Below, in pieces: positions 38,946 through 47,684 of a DNA stretch of 64,000 nucleotides. Position 1 is the stretch's first letter. The number at the start of each line of letters is the position of its first letter. A program made the translations under genes and the position numbers. The stretch is from Streptomyces dangxiongensis (GTDB taxonomy: Bacteria; Actinomycetota; Actinomycetes; Streptomycetales; Streptomycetaceae): contig NZ_CP033073.1 in the NCBI RefSeq assembly GCF_003675325.1, positions 7,378,001 to 7,442,000 on the forward strand, given 5' to 3'. The notes beneath the pieces are model-generated. The model did no database searches. It saw only the letters and a list, made by a program, of their open reading frames with translations, and was not told the origin of the DNA.

Positions 38946-39750
38946 AGTGGCCGCGCCGGGACGTCACGGTGAACTGCGCGCCGTCCGCGTCGCGCAGGAT
39001 CGCCTCGGTCTCGTTCTCGCGCAGCACACTCCCACCGTGCTTCTCCGCCGCGCGGGCACAGTCGGCCACGTCGGTCACCGCGAAGTGGATCTGCCAGTGG
39101 GGCCGCACCGAGGGGTCCGGGGCGGCCCCCACCGCGCCCGAGTCGATGCGCGCCACCACGTCACCGCGGCTGCGCAGCACCACCTCACCGCCCGCGTACT
39201 CGACCTCGCAGCAGCCCGGCAGCCCGGACGCCCAGTCCAGGATCTCGCCGTAGAAGATCGCGGCGTCGAAGGCGTCCCGGGTGTGCAGCCGCACGAAGGC
39301 CGGCGCGGCCTGCCGCCACGCCTCCCAGTTGGAGACCAGCTCGCCCTGCCAGATCCCGAAGGTGGCCCCGTCGCGGTCGGCGAGCAGCGCCGCCCGGCCC
39401 GGCGGGAAGGACAGCGGCCCGACCGCCGCCGTACCGCCGCGCTCGCGGACCCGGGACACGGCCACGTCCGCGTCCGGCACCGCGAAGTACGGCGTCCAGG
39501 CGACCGCCATCTGCCACATGGAGGCCACGGCGGCGATTCCGGCCACCGGCACGCCGTTCGCCAGGGCGATACGGAAGTGCTCGCCGAGCTTGGCGCCGCG
39601 CCAGCGCCAGCCCAGCACGGCCGTGTAGAAGTCCTGGGTGGCCTGGAGGTCGCGGCTGGTCAGGCTCACCCAGCACGGGGCGCCGAAGACGGAGTCCGTG
39701 GAGACGATGTCTCTCCTGCGCGGTGCGGCGGCGGGTGTGTCGTGGTTCAT
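38944..39750 (-). CDS. VOC-family (glyoxalase/bleomycin-resistance fold) protein, two modules
   Basis: A 268-residue protein made of two beta-alpha-beta-beta-beta VOC modules (about 22-140 and 148-268). Module one has CWVSLTSRDLQATQDFYTAV with LGWRWRG; module two has FVRLHTRDAFDAAIFYGEIL and ends SVLRENETEAILRDADGAQF. Metal ligands are not fully conserved, so binding rather than catalysis is possible. ATG 39750 is chosen at the start of good codon bias; the open frame reaches 39828 without a ribosome site. It is divergent from the ANTAR gene at 39879. Confidence 0.84.
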   Translation of the reverse strand: MNHDTPAAAPRRRDIVSTDSVFGAPCWVSLTSRDLQATQDFYTAVLGWRWRGAKLGEHFRIALANGVPVAGIAAVASMWQMAVAWTPYFAVPDADVAVSRVRERGGTAAVGPLSFPPGRAALLADRDGATFGIWQGELVSNWEAWRQAAPAFVRLHTRDAFDAAIFYGEILDWASGLPGCCEVEYAGGEVVLRSRGDVVARIDSGAVGAAPDPSVRPHWQIHFAVTDVADCARAAEKHGGSVLRENETEAILRDADGAQFTVTSRRGH

Positions 39751-39878
39751 GGCAGTCGCGTCCTGCTCTCGGGGCCGGGCGGCCACCGGTCTGACACCAG
39801 TGTCCGACCGGAAGGGGGTGGGGTGCATGCCGAGTACCCCGGGTGGCAGGGGTCCAGGCCTCTGCGCAGGATGGAGGC

Positions 39879-40193
39879 ATGCAGGAGAGCGAACCGGACC
39901 GCGTCGCCGCGCTTCAGGCGGAGGTCGACCAGCTCAAGGAGGCGATGGTCTCCCATGCCGTCGTCGACCAGGCGATCGGAATGGTGGTCGCCCTCGGCCG
40001 GGTCACGCCGGACCAGGGCTGGCAGGTGCTGAAGGACGTCTCCCAGCACACCAACATCAAGCTCCGCAACATCGCGGAGCTGATCCTCGTCTGGGGCCGC
40101 CGCGGCGACCTCCCCCCGTACGTCCGTGCCGAGCTGGAGGACGCACTGGACCGGTACGGCCCCACGCGGGTGCCGGGGTCGGAGCGGGCGTAG
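39879..40193 (+). CDS. ANTAR-domain protein
   Basis: A 104-residue protein with a coiled-coil start (DRVAALQAEVDQLKEAMVSH) and the ANTAR three-helix module VVDQAIGMVVALGRVTPDQG and WQVLKDVSQHTNIKLRNIAE. ANTAR proteins bind paired hairpins in nascent RNA to block terminators. No receiver or GAF domain is attached, so its signal input must come from a partner. ATG 39879 has GGAGG only one base away, which is too close; the in-frame GTG at 39843 is an alternative. It is convergent with the sigma factor at 40207. Confidence 0.82.
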   Translation: MQESEPDRVAALQAEVDQLKEAMVSHAVVDQAIGMVVALGRVTPDQGWQVLKDVSQHTNIKLRNIAELILVWGRRGDLPPYVRAELEDALDRYGPTRVPGSERA

Positions 40194-40206
40194 CCGGCGG
40201 CGCGTG

Positions 40207-41004
40207 TCAGCGGGCCCGGGTCTCCGCGAGGAGTTCCTCGCGCAGCCGGTCGAAGCAGCCGCTGAGCAGCCGCGAGACGTGCATCTGGGAGATGCCGAGC
40301 TGCTGGGCGATCCGGCTCTGCGTCATGCCGCCGAAGAACCGCAGGTAGAGGATGGTGCGCTCGCGCTCGGGCAGGGCAGCGAGGCACGGCTTGACCGCGG
40401 CGCGGTCCACGACGAGGTCGTACCCCGGGTCGGCCGCGCCCAGGGAGTCGCCGAGGGCGTACCCGTCGGTGCCGGCCACCTCGGCGTCCAGGGACAGCGC
40501 GGAGAAGCACTCCAGCGCCTCCATGCCCGTACGCACCTCGTCCTCGGTCAGCCGCGTGTACGCGGCGATCTCGGTGACGGTGGGCGCCCGGCCCGACGTG
40601 GTCTGCGCCAGCTCCTTGATCGCCGAGCGGACCCGGTTGCGCAGGTCCTGCACCCGGCGCGGCACGTGCAGGGTCCACATGTGGTCACGGAAGTGGCGCT
40701 TGATCTCCCCGGTGATGGTGGGCACGGCGTACGCCTCGAAGGCGCGGCCGCGCGAGGTGTCGTAGTGGTCGACGGCCTTGACCAGGCCCAGCGCGGCCAC
40801 CTGGTAGAGGTCCTCCAGGGCCTCCCCGCGGCCCCGGAACCGCACGGCGATCCGCTCGGCCATGGGCAGCCACAGGCGGACCAGCTCGTCCCGGAGCGCC
40901 TGACGCTCGGGACCGTCGGGCAGCCCCGCCAGACGTTCGAAGGACCTGCCCGTGTCCGGGGCGTCGTCATGGGGGTGAGGCTTCGTGCTGCCAGTGACAC
41001 GCAT
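40207..41004 (-). CDS. RNA polymerase sigma factor, SigB/SigF/SigG subfamily (paralogue of 18979)
   Basis: A 265-residue group-3 sigma factor. Region 2: RLWLPMAERIAVRFRGRGEA, LYQVAALGLVKAVDHYDTSR and YAVPTITGEIKRHFRDHMWT. Region 4: ERERTILYLRFFGGMTQSRI then AQQLGISQMHVSRLLSGCFD. It is clearly related to the sigma factor at 18979 along its length. ATG 41004 follows GAAAGAGGTGCGCGCC. A possible SigB-type promoter lies at 41141-41166, about 135 bases upstream, suggesting control by itself or its paralogue. No anti-sigma gene adjoins. Confidence 0.92.
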   Translation of the reverse strand: MRVTGSTKPHPHDDAPDTGRSFERLAGLPDGPERQALRDELVRLWLPMAERIAVRFRGRGEALEDLYQVAALGLVKAVDHYDTSRGRAFEAYAVPTITGEIKRHFRDHMWTLHVPRRVQDLRNRVRSAIKELAQTTSGRAPTVTEIAAYTRLTEDEVRTGMEALECFSALSLDAEVAGTDGYALGDSLGAADPGYDLVVDRAAVKPCLAALPERERTILYLRFFGGMTQSRIAQQLGISQMHVSRLLSGCFDRLREELLAETRAR

Positions 41005-41140
41005 GGCGCGCACCTCTTTCGGCAGGTGCTGGATGGACAGACACCGTGGGAGGTGCGCTCGGACCGAGGAAAGGACACCGGGGCGTCCGGCGACGCCGGT
41101 TCCCACGGACGTGCCTCCTGTCCGAAGCACTGTTGTGCGC

Positions 41141-41166
41141 TTTCCCGTTCTCACGCATCTCAAAAC
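41141..41166 (-). promoter_or_regulatory. Possible SigB-type promoter of the sigma gene at 40207
   Basis: On the minus strand GTTT (41166-41163), 16 bases, then GGGAAA (41146-41141) fits GNNT-N14-16-GGG followed by WAW. The AT-rich stretch upstream would help opening. Predicted leader is about 130 bases. Confidence 0.45.
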
Positions 41167-41405
41167 AAATACATACATATCGGTTAATTCCACAGAATAT
41201 CCTTGACCGCCGTCGCGGGCTCACCGGGACCGGCGCCACCGGCCTCGCGGCGCCCGGCCGGCCGGCCCGCCGATCTTGCCGCGGACGTGATGTGCGGCAC
41301 GCGCGCGTACCCGCCGGTGAGGCGCCGCGAACGGATACTTCCTGGGCAGCGCTTGATCACCGATCAACGACGGTGAATCCCCTGGCCACAGCGCATTCTG
41401 CTCAT

Positions 41406-41435
41406 TTGACAGTGCGCTGAGCGCACAGATAGACA
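41406..41435 (+). promoter_or_regulatory. Promoter with palindromic operator upstream of 41464
   Basis: TTGACA (41406-41411) is a perfect -35 box; after 18 bases TAGACA (41430-41435) is an acceptable -10 box. The spacer holds the perfect repeat GTGCGCTGAGCGCAC at 41412-41426. A repressor bound there would block polymerase. The inverted repeat TTGATC-ACC-GATCAA at 41353-41367 lies 39 bases further upstream. Confidence 0.6.
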
Positions 41436-41463
41436 GCAGCTCTCGAGGGTCGAGAGGGGCACC

Positions 41464-41988
41464 GTGTACGAGCCGAACGTGGTCGGGGACTGGCAGGAGT
41501 ACGAGGAGCATGCCGGTCTGCGGGTCCGCGTCCACCGCCTGGCGCCGGCCGAGCCGCCGCGCGGACGGGACGACGCCGCCGCCGGACTGACGTACTTCAG
41601 CGTCCGGGTGACCGTCGAGAACCGCGGCGCGCGGCACTACGGCATCCATCTGGAGGATGGTCAGATCGACGTCCGTGTCGGCCCGGACGGCGAGGGCGCC
41701 TTCGTCGACTGGCGCAACTCGCAGTTCATCGAGGGCTTCGACGTCTATCCGCTGCGCCGGGCCACCGCCGTGCTCTACGCCGCCGCGCCCGAGGCCGCCC
41801 TCAGCCACGTGGACGTGCAGGTGCAGTTGCGGGTGGAGGACGAGTGGAGCGACCGGCGCCTGTGGGCGGGCGGGATCGGCGTCGTGGAGGGGGCCGCCTC
41901 TGCCACGCCCGCCGGGGCCGGCCCGTGCGGTCTGGCCCACCAGGTCGACGCCTTCCTGAAGGGCCAGGCGGAGCCGGGCACCGCCTGA
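41464..41988 (+). CDS. Hypothetical protein, beta-rich
   Basis: A 174-residue protein with no signal peptide or membrane helix. The central part alternates strands in the style of an Ig-like or DUF4352-like sandwich: LTYFSVRVTVENRGARHYGI, QIDVRVGPDGEGAFVDW, HVDVQVQLRVEDEWSDRRL. I do not recognise a named family with certainty. GTG 41464 follows GTCGAGAGGGGCACC. It is convergent with hemC, and its promoter carries a clear operator, so it is specifically regulated. It may mediate protein-protein contacts; that is a guess from the fold. Confidence 0.72.
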   Translation: MYEPNVVGDWQEYEEHAGLRVRVHRLAPAEPPRGRDDAAAGLTYFSVRVTVENRGARHYGIHLEDGQIDVRVGPDGEGAFVDWRNSQFIEGFDVYPLRRATAVLYAAAPEAALSHVDVQVQLRVEDEWSDRRLWAGGIGVVEGAASATPAGAGPCGLAHQVDAFLKGQAEPGTA

Positions 41989-42016
41989 GCCGGGCGGCCT
42001 GCCCGGCCGGGCTCAG
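41985..42016. terminator. Hairpin spanning two convergent stop codons
   Basis: CTGAGCC at 41985-41991 pairs with GGCTCAG at 42010-42016, with further GC pairing (GGGC/GCCC) inside. It contains the stop codons of both the gene at 41464 and hemC. A bidirectional terminator is likely; there is no T-tract. Confidence 0.55.
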
Positions 42017-42948
42017 TGCGGGATGCCGTCGATGATCTCCCGCGCGCCCTGCCGGAGCAGCGCCACCGCGACCGAGGTGCCGAGTGTGGCGGGATCGAGC
42101 CGGCCGGCCCACTCGTGGGCGTTCAGCCGGGTCTTGCCGTCCGGGGTGAACACGCAGGCCCGCAGGGAGAGTTCCCCGCCGTGGTCCACGCGCGCGTACC
42201 CGGCGATCGGGCTGTTGCAGTGGCCCTGGAGCACATGCAGGAACATTCGCTCGGCCGTCGCCTCCCGGTGGGTGGCCGGGTCACCGAGCCCGCTGACCGC
42301 GTCGATCAGCTCGGTGTCGTCCTCCCGGCACTGGAGGGCGAGGATGCCCGCGCCGATCGGCGGCATCATCGTCTCCGGCGACAGCACCTCGCTGATCACG
42401 TCGGTCCGGCCGATGCGCTCCAGGCCGGACACCGCCAGCAGCAGCGCGTCCGCCTCGCCGGCGGCCAGCTTCTCCAGCCGGCGGTTGGCGTTGCCGCGGA
42501 ACGGCACGCACTCCAGCCGGGGACGGGTCGCGGCGAGCTGGGCGACCCGGCGCACCGAGGAGGTTCCGATCCGGGTGCCGGCCGGCAGCTCGTCCAGGGT
42601 CAGCCCGCCGGGGTGCACCAGCGCGTCCCGGATGTCGTCCCGCCTCAGGAACGCGGCGAACACCGTCCCGGCGGGCAGCGGCCGGTCGGCGGGCACGTCC
42701 TTGACGCAGTGCACCGCGAGATCCGCCTCCCCGGCCAGCAGGGCGGCGTCCACCTCTTTGGTGAACGCGCCCTTGCCCTCGACCTCGGACAGATCGCCCA
42801 GCCACTTGTCACCGGTCGTGCGCACGGGTACGACCTCGGTCCGCACGCCCGGGTGCAGTGCGGCCAACTCGGCGCGGACCCGCTCCACTTGGGCCAGGGC
42901 CATGGGGGAGTCGCGGGAGACGATACGGATGAGTTCCGGCACAGACAT
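42013..42948 (-). CDS. hemC: Hydroxymethylbilane synthase (porphobilinogen deaminase), orphan copy
   Basis: A 311-residue enzyme that polymerises four porphobilinogens to hydroxymethylbilane for tetrapyrroles. It begins [20 protein letters not shown]. The conserved [25 protein letters not shown] and [13 protein letters not shown] segments are present, and the dipyrromethane-cofactor Cys is in [16 protein letters not shown], so it should be active. ATG 42948. No other heme gene is adjacent, unlike the usual hemACD cluster, suggesting a second copy or displaced gene. Confidence 0.92.
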   Translation of the reverse strand: MSVPELIRIVSRDSPMALAQVERVRAELAALHPGVRTEVVPVRTTGDKWLGDLSEVEGKGAFTKEVDAALLAGEADLAVHCVKDVPADRPLPAGTVFAAFLRRDDIRDALVHPGGLTLDELPAGTRIGTSSVRRVAQLAATRPRLECVPFRGNANRRLEKLAAGEADALLLAVSGLERIGRTDVISEVLSPETMMPPIGAGILALQCREDDTELIDAVSGLGDPATHREATAERMFLHVLQGHCNSPIAGYARVDHGGELSLRACVFTPDGKTRLNAHEWAGRLDPATLGTSVAVALLRQGAREIIDGIPH

Positions 42949-43038
42949 GGGGACACGATAGACCGCTGTGAGGGCGGCCGAGGGGCGGACCCCGCGCCTC
43001 GCCGACGCGTCGGGGCAGGCCGCCGCGGCGGACGGGGT

Positions 43039-43815
43039 TCAGGCGCCGGGGTCGAACGGGATCCCGGACGGCTTCGCCGACGCGAGGTGGGAGGCGAACG
43101 CCGGGTCCTTCAGGCCGAAGTGGGCGCTGCCGAAGTCGTAGGCGCTCAACTCTTCGCGCACGCCCGCCGGATAGCCGTTCCAGCCGACCAGGGGCGGATA
43201 CTGCCAGGTGTGCCGGTGGTTCTCCGGCGGTTCGTCGTCGGCGTCGGCGAGCCGGAAGCAGTGGGTGCCGATGCCGTCCTTGTGGTAGACGACCTTCGGA
43301 TGCGTGCCCTCGAAGCGGACCTCGGAGGCCGGGTGCACGGTGAACGAGCCGTGGTTGGACGTCGACACGTACTGGACCTGTCCGTCCCGCACCCACACCG
43401 CGACGTGCTCCCAGTCGTTGCGGTGCCCGCCGATGCCGCTGCCGGGCAGTGCCTGGTCCTTCTCGAAGTACAGGCCGTAGAGGTAGGCGCACCAGCCGTT
43501 GTTGCACTCGGAGCGGGAATAGCTGTTGGTGTTGGCGAGGTCGGAGGCGTCGTGGCAATTGCCGTTGAGGGCGCCGGTCGGCTTCAGTCCCGGGTTGACC
43601 GTGCCGTCCGGGCCTATCGCCGGCGTCGGGTAACAGCCGTCCGTGTCGTAGTCGAAGGCGGGCTGGTACGTCAGTTCGGCGGCCTCGGCGTTCTGCGGCA
43701 GGGCCAGGGGCGGAGCGGCGAAGGCGGCGGCGGGGGTGGCGACGACCAGGGCGGCGGCGCCGGCCAGGACGGCGAACCATCTGCCGCGCCGGACGCGCGA
43801 GGCGATCGGGTACAC
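43039..43815 (-). CDS. Secreted NPP1-family (necrosis-inducing-like) protein
   Basis: A 258-residue exported protein. A signal peptide (RVRRGRWFAVLAGAAALVVA then ATPAAAFA) precedes an NPP1 domain of about 225 residues. The heptapeptide normally GHRHDWE is GHRNDWE here, followed by HVAVWVRDG. The family includes cytolysins active on plant membranes; many soil actinobacteria have members with no known toxicity. GTG 43815 has GGAGGTCACCC before it, favouring it over a longer frame open to 43881. The changed histidine is at a position important for cation binding in plant-pathogen members. Confidence 0.86.
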   Translation of the reverse strand: MYPIASRVRRGRWFAVLAGAAALVVATPAAAFAAPPLALPQNAEAAELTYQPAFDYDTDGCYPTPAIGPDGTVNPGLKPTGALNGNCHDASDLANTNSYSRSECNNGWCAYLYGLYFEKDQALPGSGIGGHRNDWEHVAVWVRDGQVQYVSTSNHGSFTVHPASEVRFEGTHPKVVYHKDGIGTHCFRLADADDEPPENHRHTWQYPPLVGWNGYPAGVREELSAYDFGSAHFGLKDPAFASHLASAKPSGIPFDPGA

Positions 43816-44010
43816 GGGTGACCTCCAACGGCGGTCGGACACAGGGCAGTTCAGCATCCCGGTCGCGCGCGACGCTGCCAAGAGGTCACACGTGCGCCCC
43901 TCCCCGCCGACGGCCTGGCCGTGGAACTGTCCGCCGTCCTCGCCGCCCGCCGTGCCGACCCCCGGCCCGTCGGCGGCGCCCCACGGAGGTGCCGTCTCGT
44001 CGGACCTCCG

Positions 44011-45000
44011 TCACCGGCCGAAGCTGTCCGGCAGGTCCGCCGCCGACTCCTGCGGGGTGAGGTCCGGGCGCAGCCGCAGCCAGGACGGCTGGCGCAGCAT
44101 CCCGTTCCGGGTCCGCGTGCTGTAGCTGACCTCGCCCACCAGTTGGGGCAGCACCCAGCGGGCGTCCGGGATGCGCGGCACCGGGTCGAAGGGGCACCGC
44201 CCGCTCGCCGCGTCCCGCAGCAGCTCCGCGAGTTCCGCCCGTTCCGCCGCGCTCCAGCCGGTGCCGACCCCGCCGACGTACCGCAGCCGGCCGCCCGCGC
44301 GCTGGCCGGCCCGCACCGCTCCGGGCAGCCCGGCCAGCCGTCCCCTGCCGGGCAGCCAGCCGCCGACGATCACGTCCTCGGCGCGCATGTTCCGGATCTT
44401 GATCCAGGCGCGGGAACGGACCCCGGGTTCGTACACCGAGTCGAGCCGCTTGCACACCAGGCCCTCCAGGCCGTGCTCCCGGGTGGCCCGCAGTGCCTCG
44501 GCGCCGTGCCCGGTCAGGGCGCCCGGTGTCGACCAGTGCGGCCCGCGCAGGCCCAGTCCCTCCAGCCGGGCCCGCCGGCGGACGTACGGCAGCCGCACCA
44601 GCGGCTCCGCCAGGTACGGCACGTCGAACAGCACCAGGTGCACCGGCACCCGGGCGGCCCGGCGCGCCGCCCGCGCGGGGGCGTGCGCCAGGCCCATCCG
44701 GTTCTGCAGCAACTGGAAGTCGGCCCGCCCCTGCTCGTCCAGGGCCAGCACCTCGCCGTCCAGCACGGCGGGCGTGGCGCCCAGGGCGGCGCCCAGCGGC
44801 CGGAGTTCGGGGTAGGCCGCGGTGATGTCCTCGCCGGAGCGGGCGCGCAGCAGCACGCTGCCGTCGCCGGGCAGGTAGACCATCACCCGCTGGCCGTCCT
44901 GCTTGGTCTCGTACGCCCACCGCTCGTCCTGGGCGGCGGACGGCAGGCCGCCGGGGGTGGCGAGCATCGGCGGGATGAGCGGCAGGGTCACGGCGGTCAC
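44011..45000 (-). CDS. ATP-dependent DNA ligase, stand-alone (LigD ligase-domain-like)
   Basis: A 329-residue ligase with adenylation and OB domains. Motif I is YETKQDGQRVMVY (KxDG, Lys about 33). Motif III is HLVLFDVPYL, motif IV is LEGLVCKRLDS, and motif V is RAWIKIRN. The OB domain ends VGEVSYSTRTRNGMLRQPSW. It seals nicks using ATP and resembles the ligase domain of LigD, here without polymerase or phosphoesterase domains; a separate phosphoesterase gene lies at 51697. GTG 45000 precedes the conserved LPLIPPMLA. No Ku gene is in the window. Confidence 0.9.
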   Translation of the reverse strand: MTAVTLPLIPPMLATPGGLPSAAQDERWAYETKQDGQRVMVYLPGDGSVLLRARSGEDITAAYPELRPLGAALGATPAVLDGEVLALDEQGRADFQLLQNRMGLAHAPARAARRAARVPVHLVLFDVPYLAEPLVRLPYVRRRARLEGLGLRGPHWSTPGALTGHGAEALRATREHGLEGLVCKRLDSVYEPGVRSRAWIKIRNMRAEDVIVGGWLPGRGRLAGLPGAVRAGQRAGGRLRYVGGVGTGWSAAERAELAELLRDAASGRCPFDPVPRIPDARWVLPQLVGEVSYSTRTRNGMLRQPSWLRLRPDLTPQESAADLPDSFGR

Positions 45001-45151
45001 GGCAGAAGGTCTCGACCGGCCCCGCCGCCCTCACGCGCCTTTCACCCGCGGTTCCCCTGAACGGGCCCCGCCGGAGGGACCGGCCCGGGGCCGGCGTTCC
45101 CGGCACCGGCCGGCCCGGGCCGCTGACCGCCGGCCGGGCGTCAGGGGCCCC

Positions 45152-45183
45152 GGGCGTCAGGCGGAGCGGGCGTCAGGCGGAGC
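45152..45183. repeat. 16-base tandem duplication covering the glpK stop
   Basis: GGGCGTCAGGCGGAGC occurs twice head-to-tail (45152-45167, 45168-45183), with a partial third copy starting near 45137. The glpK stop codon (45175-45173) lies in one copy. Confidence 0.75.
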
Positions 45184-46687
45184 GGGCCGGTCTGACCCAG
45201 TCCAGGGACCGTTCGACGGCCCGCCGCCAGTTGTCGTACTCCGACTCCCGGTGCCCGGGGTCCATGCCGGGCAGCCATTGGGCGGCGCGGTGCCAGTTGC
45301 GGCGCAGCACCTCCAGGTCGGACCAGTAGCCGGCGGCGAGCCCGGCCGCGTAGGCGGCGCCGAGGGAGACCGTCTCGGCGACCATGGGCCGCACCACGGG
45401 CACGTCGAGCACGTCGGCGACGAACTGCATGAGCAGGTTGTCCGCGGTCATGCCGCCGTCCACCTTCAACTGCCGCAGGGGGAGCGCGGAGTCGGCGTTC
45501 ATGGCGTCGACGACCTCCCGCGTCTGCCATCCGGTGGCCTCCAGGACGGCGCGCGCCAGGTGCCCCTTGGTGATGTACGAGGTGAGTCCGACGACGACCC
45601 CGCGCGCGTCGCTGCGCCAGCGGGGCGCGAACAGACCCGAGAAGGCGGGGACGATGTAGCAGCCGCCGTTGTCCTCGACCGTCCGCGCGAGGGTCTCGAT
45701 CTCCGGGGCGCTGCTGATCAGGCCCAGGCGGTCACGGAACCACTGCACGAGTGCGCCGGTGACGGCTATCGACCCCTCCAGGGCGTACGCCGGCGGCTGG
45801 GCCCCGATCCGGTAAGCGACGGTGGTGAGCAGGCCGTGCCGGGAGCGCACGGGGTCGCCGCCGGTGTTGAGCAGCAGGAAGCCTCCCGTTCCGTAGGTGC
45901 ACTTGGCCTCGCCAGGGGAGAAGCAGGTCTGGCCGAACAGGGCGGCCTGCTGGTCACCGAGGGCGGCCGTGATACGTACGCCCGGCAGCACCGAGCGGGC
46001 CTCGCCGTACGTCTCGGCCGACGACCTGATCTCCGGCAGCATCGGGCGGGGCACCCCGAAGAGGTCCAGCAGCTCCTCGTCCCAGCCGAGGGTGCGGATG
46101 TTCATCAGCATCGTGCGGCTGGCGTTGGTGGCGTCCGTCAGGTGCAGGCCGCCGCCGGCGCCTCCGGTGAGGTTCCAGATCAGCCAGCTCTCCATCGTCC
46201 CGAACAGCACCTCGCCGTCCCTGGCGCGCTGCTCGACGCCCTTGACGTGGTCGAACAGCCACCGGATCCGCAGCGCCGAGAAGTACGTCGAGGGCGGCAC
46301 GGCGCAGCGGTCCAGGAAGAACGCCTCGCCGGGGTGCTTCCTGAGGTCCTCGACGAGCGGCCCCGTGCGGGTGTCCTGCCAGACGATCGCCCGGCTGAGC
46401 GGGGCACCGGTCCGCCGGTCCCAGAGCACCGTCGTCTCGCGCTGGTTGGCCAGGCCGAGGGCGGCGACCTGGTCCGGCTCGACCCCGGCGTCCGACAGGG
46501 CCTCGGGCACGACGCGGCGCAGGTTGTGCCATATCTCGACGGCGTCGTGCTCCACCCAGCCCGGCCGCGGAAAGTGCTGCTGGTGCTCCCGCTGCGCGAC
46601 CGAGACCAGCCGCCCACGGTGGTCGAACAGGATGCACCGCGTCGAGTTCGTGCCCTGATCGACGGACATCACGTACCGTTCAACCAT
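45173..46687 (-). CDS. glpK: Glycerol kinase
   Basis: A 504-residue FGGY kinase that phosphorylates glycerol to glycerol-3-phosphate. It opens [20 protein letters not shown]; the FGGY signature regions are [16 protein letters not shown] and [41 protein letters not shown] is the substrate region. ATG 46687 lies 44 bases after the gylR stop, same strand, so both form a unit. The facilitator glpF and dehydrogenase glpD usually found with them are absent from the window. Confidence 0.95.
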   Translation of the reverse strand: MVERYVMSVDQGTNSTRCILFDHRGRLVSVAQREHQQHFPRPGWVEHDAVEIWHNLRRVVPEALSDAGVEPDQVAALGLANQRETTVLWDRRTGAPLSRAIVWQDTRTGPLVEDLRKHPGEAFFLDRCAVPPSTYFSALRIRWLFDHVKGVEQRARDGEVLFGTMESWLIWNLTGGAGGGLHLTDATNASRTMLMNIRTLGWDEELLDLFGVPRPMLPEIRSSAETYGEARSVLPGVRITAALGDQQAALFGQTCFSPGEAKCTYGTGGFLLLNTGGDPVRSRHGLLTTVAYRIGAQPPAYALEGSIAVTGALVQWFRDRLGLISSAPEIETLARTVEDNGGCYIVPAFSGLFAPRWRSDARGVVVGLTSYITKGHLARAVLEATGWQTREVVDAMNADSALPLRQLKVDGGMTADNLLMQFVADVLDVPVVRPMVAETVSLGAAYAAGLAAGYWSDLEVLRRNWHRAAQWLPGMDPGHRESEYDNWRRAVERSLDWVRPARSA

Positions 46688-46731
46688 GATCGGGTCTGCC
46701 TTCCGACGGATCGAGGGGCGGCTGTCCTGGG

Positions 46732-47499
46732 CTACCAGCGGGCGGCTCCCAGGTCCCTGGAGATCGCCCGCGCGGCCTCACGGATCAGGGTGAGCAGGTT
46801 CGGGCGGGGGCGGCCCTGGCCGTCACAGATCCGCTCGACCGGCCCGGAGAGCCCGACGGCGCCGACGACGAGCCCGCCGTGCCCCCGGATCGGCGCGGCG
46901 AGCCCGGCCTCGCCCATGCTCATCTCCTGGACCTCGGCGGCCCATCCGCTCTCCCGGACGGCGGCCAGCGCCCGGCCCAGTTGCTCGGCGTCGACCAGGG
47001 TGTGCCGGGTGTAGGCCTCCAGGCCGGGTTCCCGGCACGGCTCGACGGCCGCGGCGCCGTAGGCCAGCAGCACCTTGCCGAGCGAGGACGCGTGCAGGGG
47101 CAGCAGCGAGCCCACGTCCAGGGTCTGGAAGGTGTCGTCCGGCCGGAACACGTGGTGGACGACGAGGACCCTGCCCTCCAGGGGGGTCCCCAGGCGCACC
47201 GCCTCGCCGCTGCGGGCGGCCAGGGCGTCGGCCCAGTTGAGGGACCGCGAGCGCAGCTCGTTGACGTCCAGGTAGCTGGTGCCCAGGTGCAGCAGGGCGG
47301 CTCCGAGCTGGTACTTCCCGGTCGCCGCGTCCTGCTCCACGAAGTCCACGTGCTGGAGTGTGCGCAGAATGCCGTGTGCGGTGCCCTTCGCCAGGCCGAG
47401 CGAGGCCGCCACCTCGCCGAGTCCGAGTCGGCGGGGCCCACCGGCGAGCAGGCGCAGGATCGCCGCCGCCCGTTCGATCGACTGGACTGGGCCGGCCAT
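46732..47499 (-). CDS. gylR: IclR-family regulator, GylR type
   Basis: A 255-residue IclR regulator. The N-terminal winged helix is [20 protein letters not shown] with [20 protein letters not shown]; the effector domain ends [17 protein letters not shown]. It is directly upstream of glpK, matching the Streptomyces GylR-glycerol operon arrangement where GylR represses until glycerol-3-phosphate binds. ATG 47499 has no Shine-Dalgarno; TAGGCT six bases upstream makes a leaderless message likely. Confidence 0.9.
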   Translation of the reverse strand: MAGPVQSIERAAAILRLLAGGPRRLGLGEVAASLGLAKGTAHGILRTLQHVDFVEQDAATGKYQLGAALLHLGTSYLDVNELRSRSLNWADALAARSGEAVRLGTPLEGRVLVVHHVFRPDDTFQTLDVGSLLPLHASSLGKVLLAYGAAAVEPCREPGLEAYTRHTLVDAEQLGRALAAVRESGWAAEVQEMSMGEAGLAAPIRGHGGLVVGAVGLSGPVERICDGQGRPRPNLLTLIREAARAISRDLGAARW

Positions 47500-47505
47500 G
47501 AGGCG

Positions 47506-47511
47506 AGCCTA
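47506..47511 (-). promoter_or_regulatory. Candidate -10 box of gylR (leaderless)
   Basis: TAGGCT on the minus strand ends six bases before the gylR ATG. No ribosome site lies between. The intervening CGCCTC is pyrimidine-rich, arguing against an SD-led start. Confidence 0.5.
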
Positions 47512-47590
47512 TTACCGCCGCGGGCGCTTCGCCGCGCGGGCGGTGGGGCGGCCGGGCACGGGCCTGTTCGGTAATGCCGACCGCCGTTCA

Positions 47591-47619
47591 TTGACGGGCC
47601 CGATTTGTCTCCATAGCGT
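47591..47619 (+). promoter_or_regulatory. Sigma-70-type promoter of the ATPase gene at 47685
   Basis: TTGACG (47591-47596), a 17-base spacer and TAGCGT (47614-47619) form a strong housekeeping promoter. Predicted start is near 47626, giving a leader of about 60 bases before GGGAGAGAAC and the ATG. Confidence 0.65.
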
Positions 47620-47684
47620 GCCTCGGAGTACGGAACGCACCGATAGGACGGCACGGGACCGGCAGGACACCACCGGGAGAGAAC

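Larger units (their letters stand above)
41005..41463. other. 459-base control region between a sigma gene and the gene at 41464
   Basis: No credible gene is present. The segment 41148-41205 is strikingly AT-rich for this genome (CAAAACAAATACATACATAT and following). It contains a possible SigB-type promoter reading left, the inverted repeat TTGATC-ACC-GATCAA at 41353-41367, and a good promoter with an internal palindrome at 41406-41435 reading right. Confidence 0.7.

Noticed and set aside
41046..41420. 124-codon plus-strand ORF in the control region at 41 kb
   Set aside because: It crosses the AT-rich promoter patch, and third-position GC is poor. The region is better explained by promoters.
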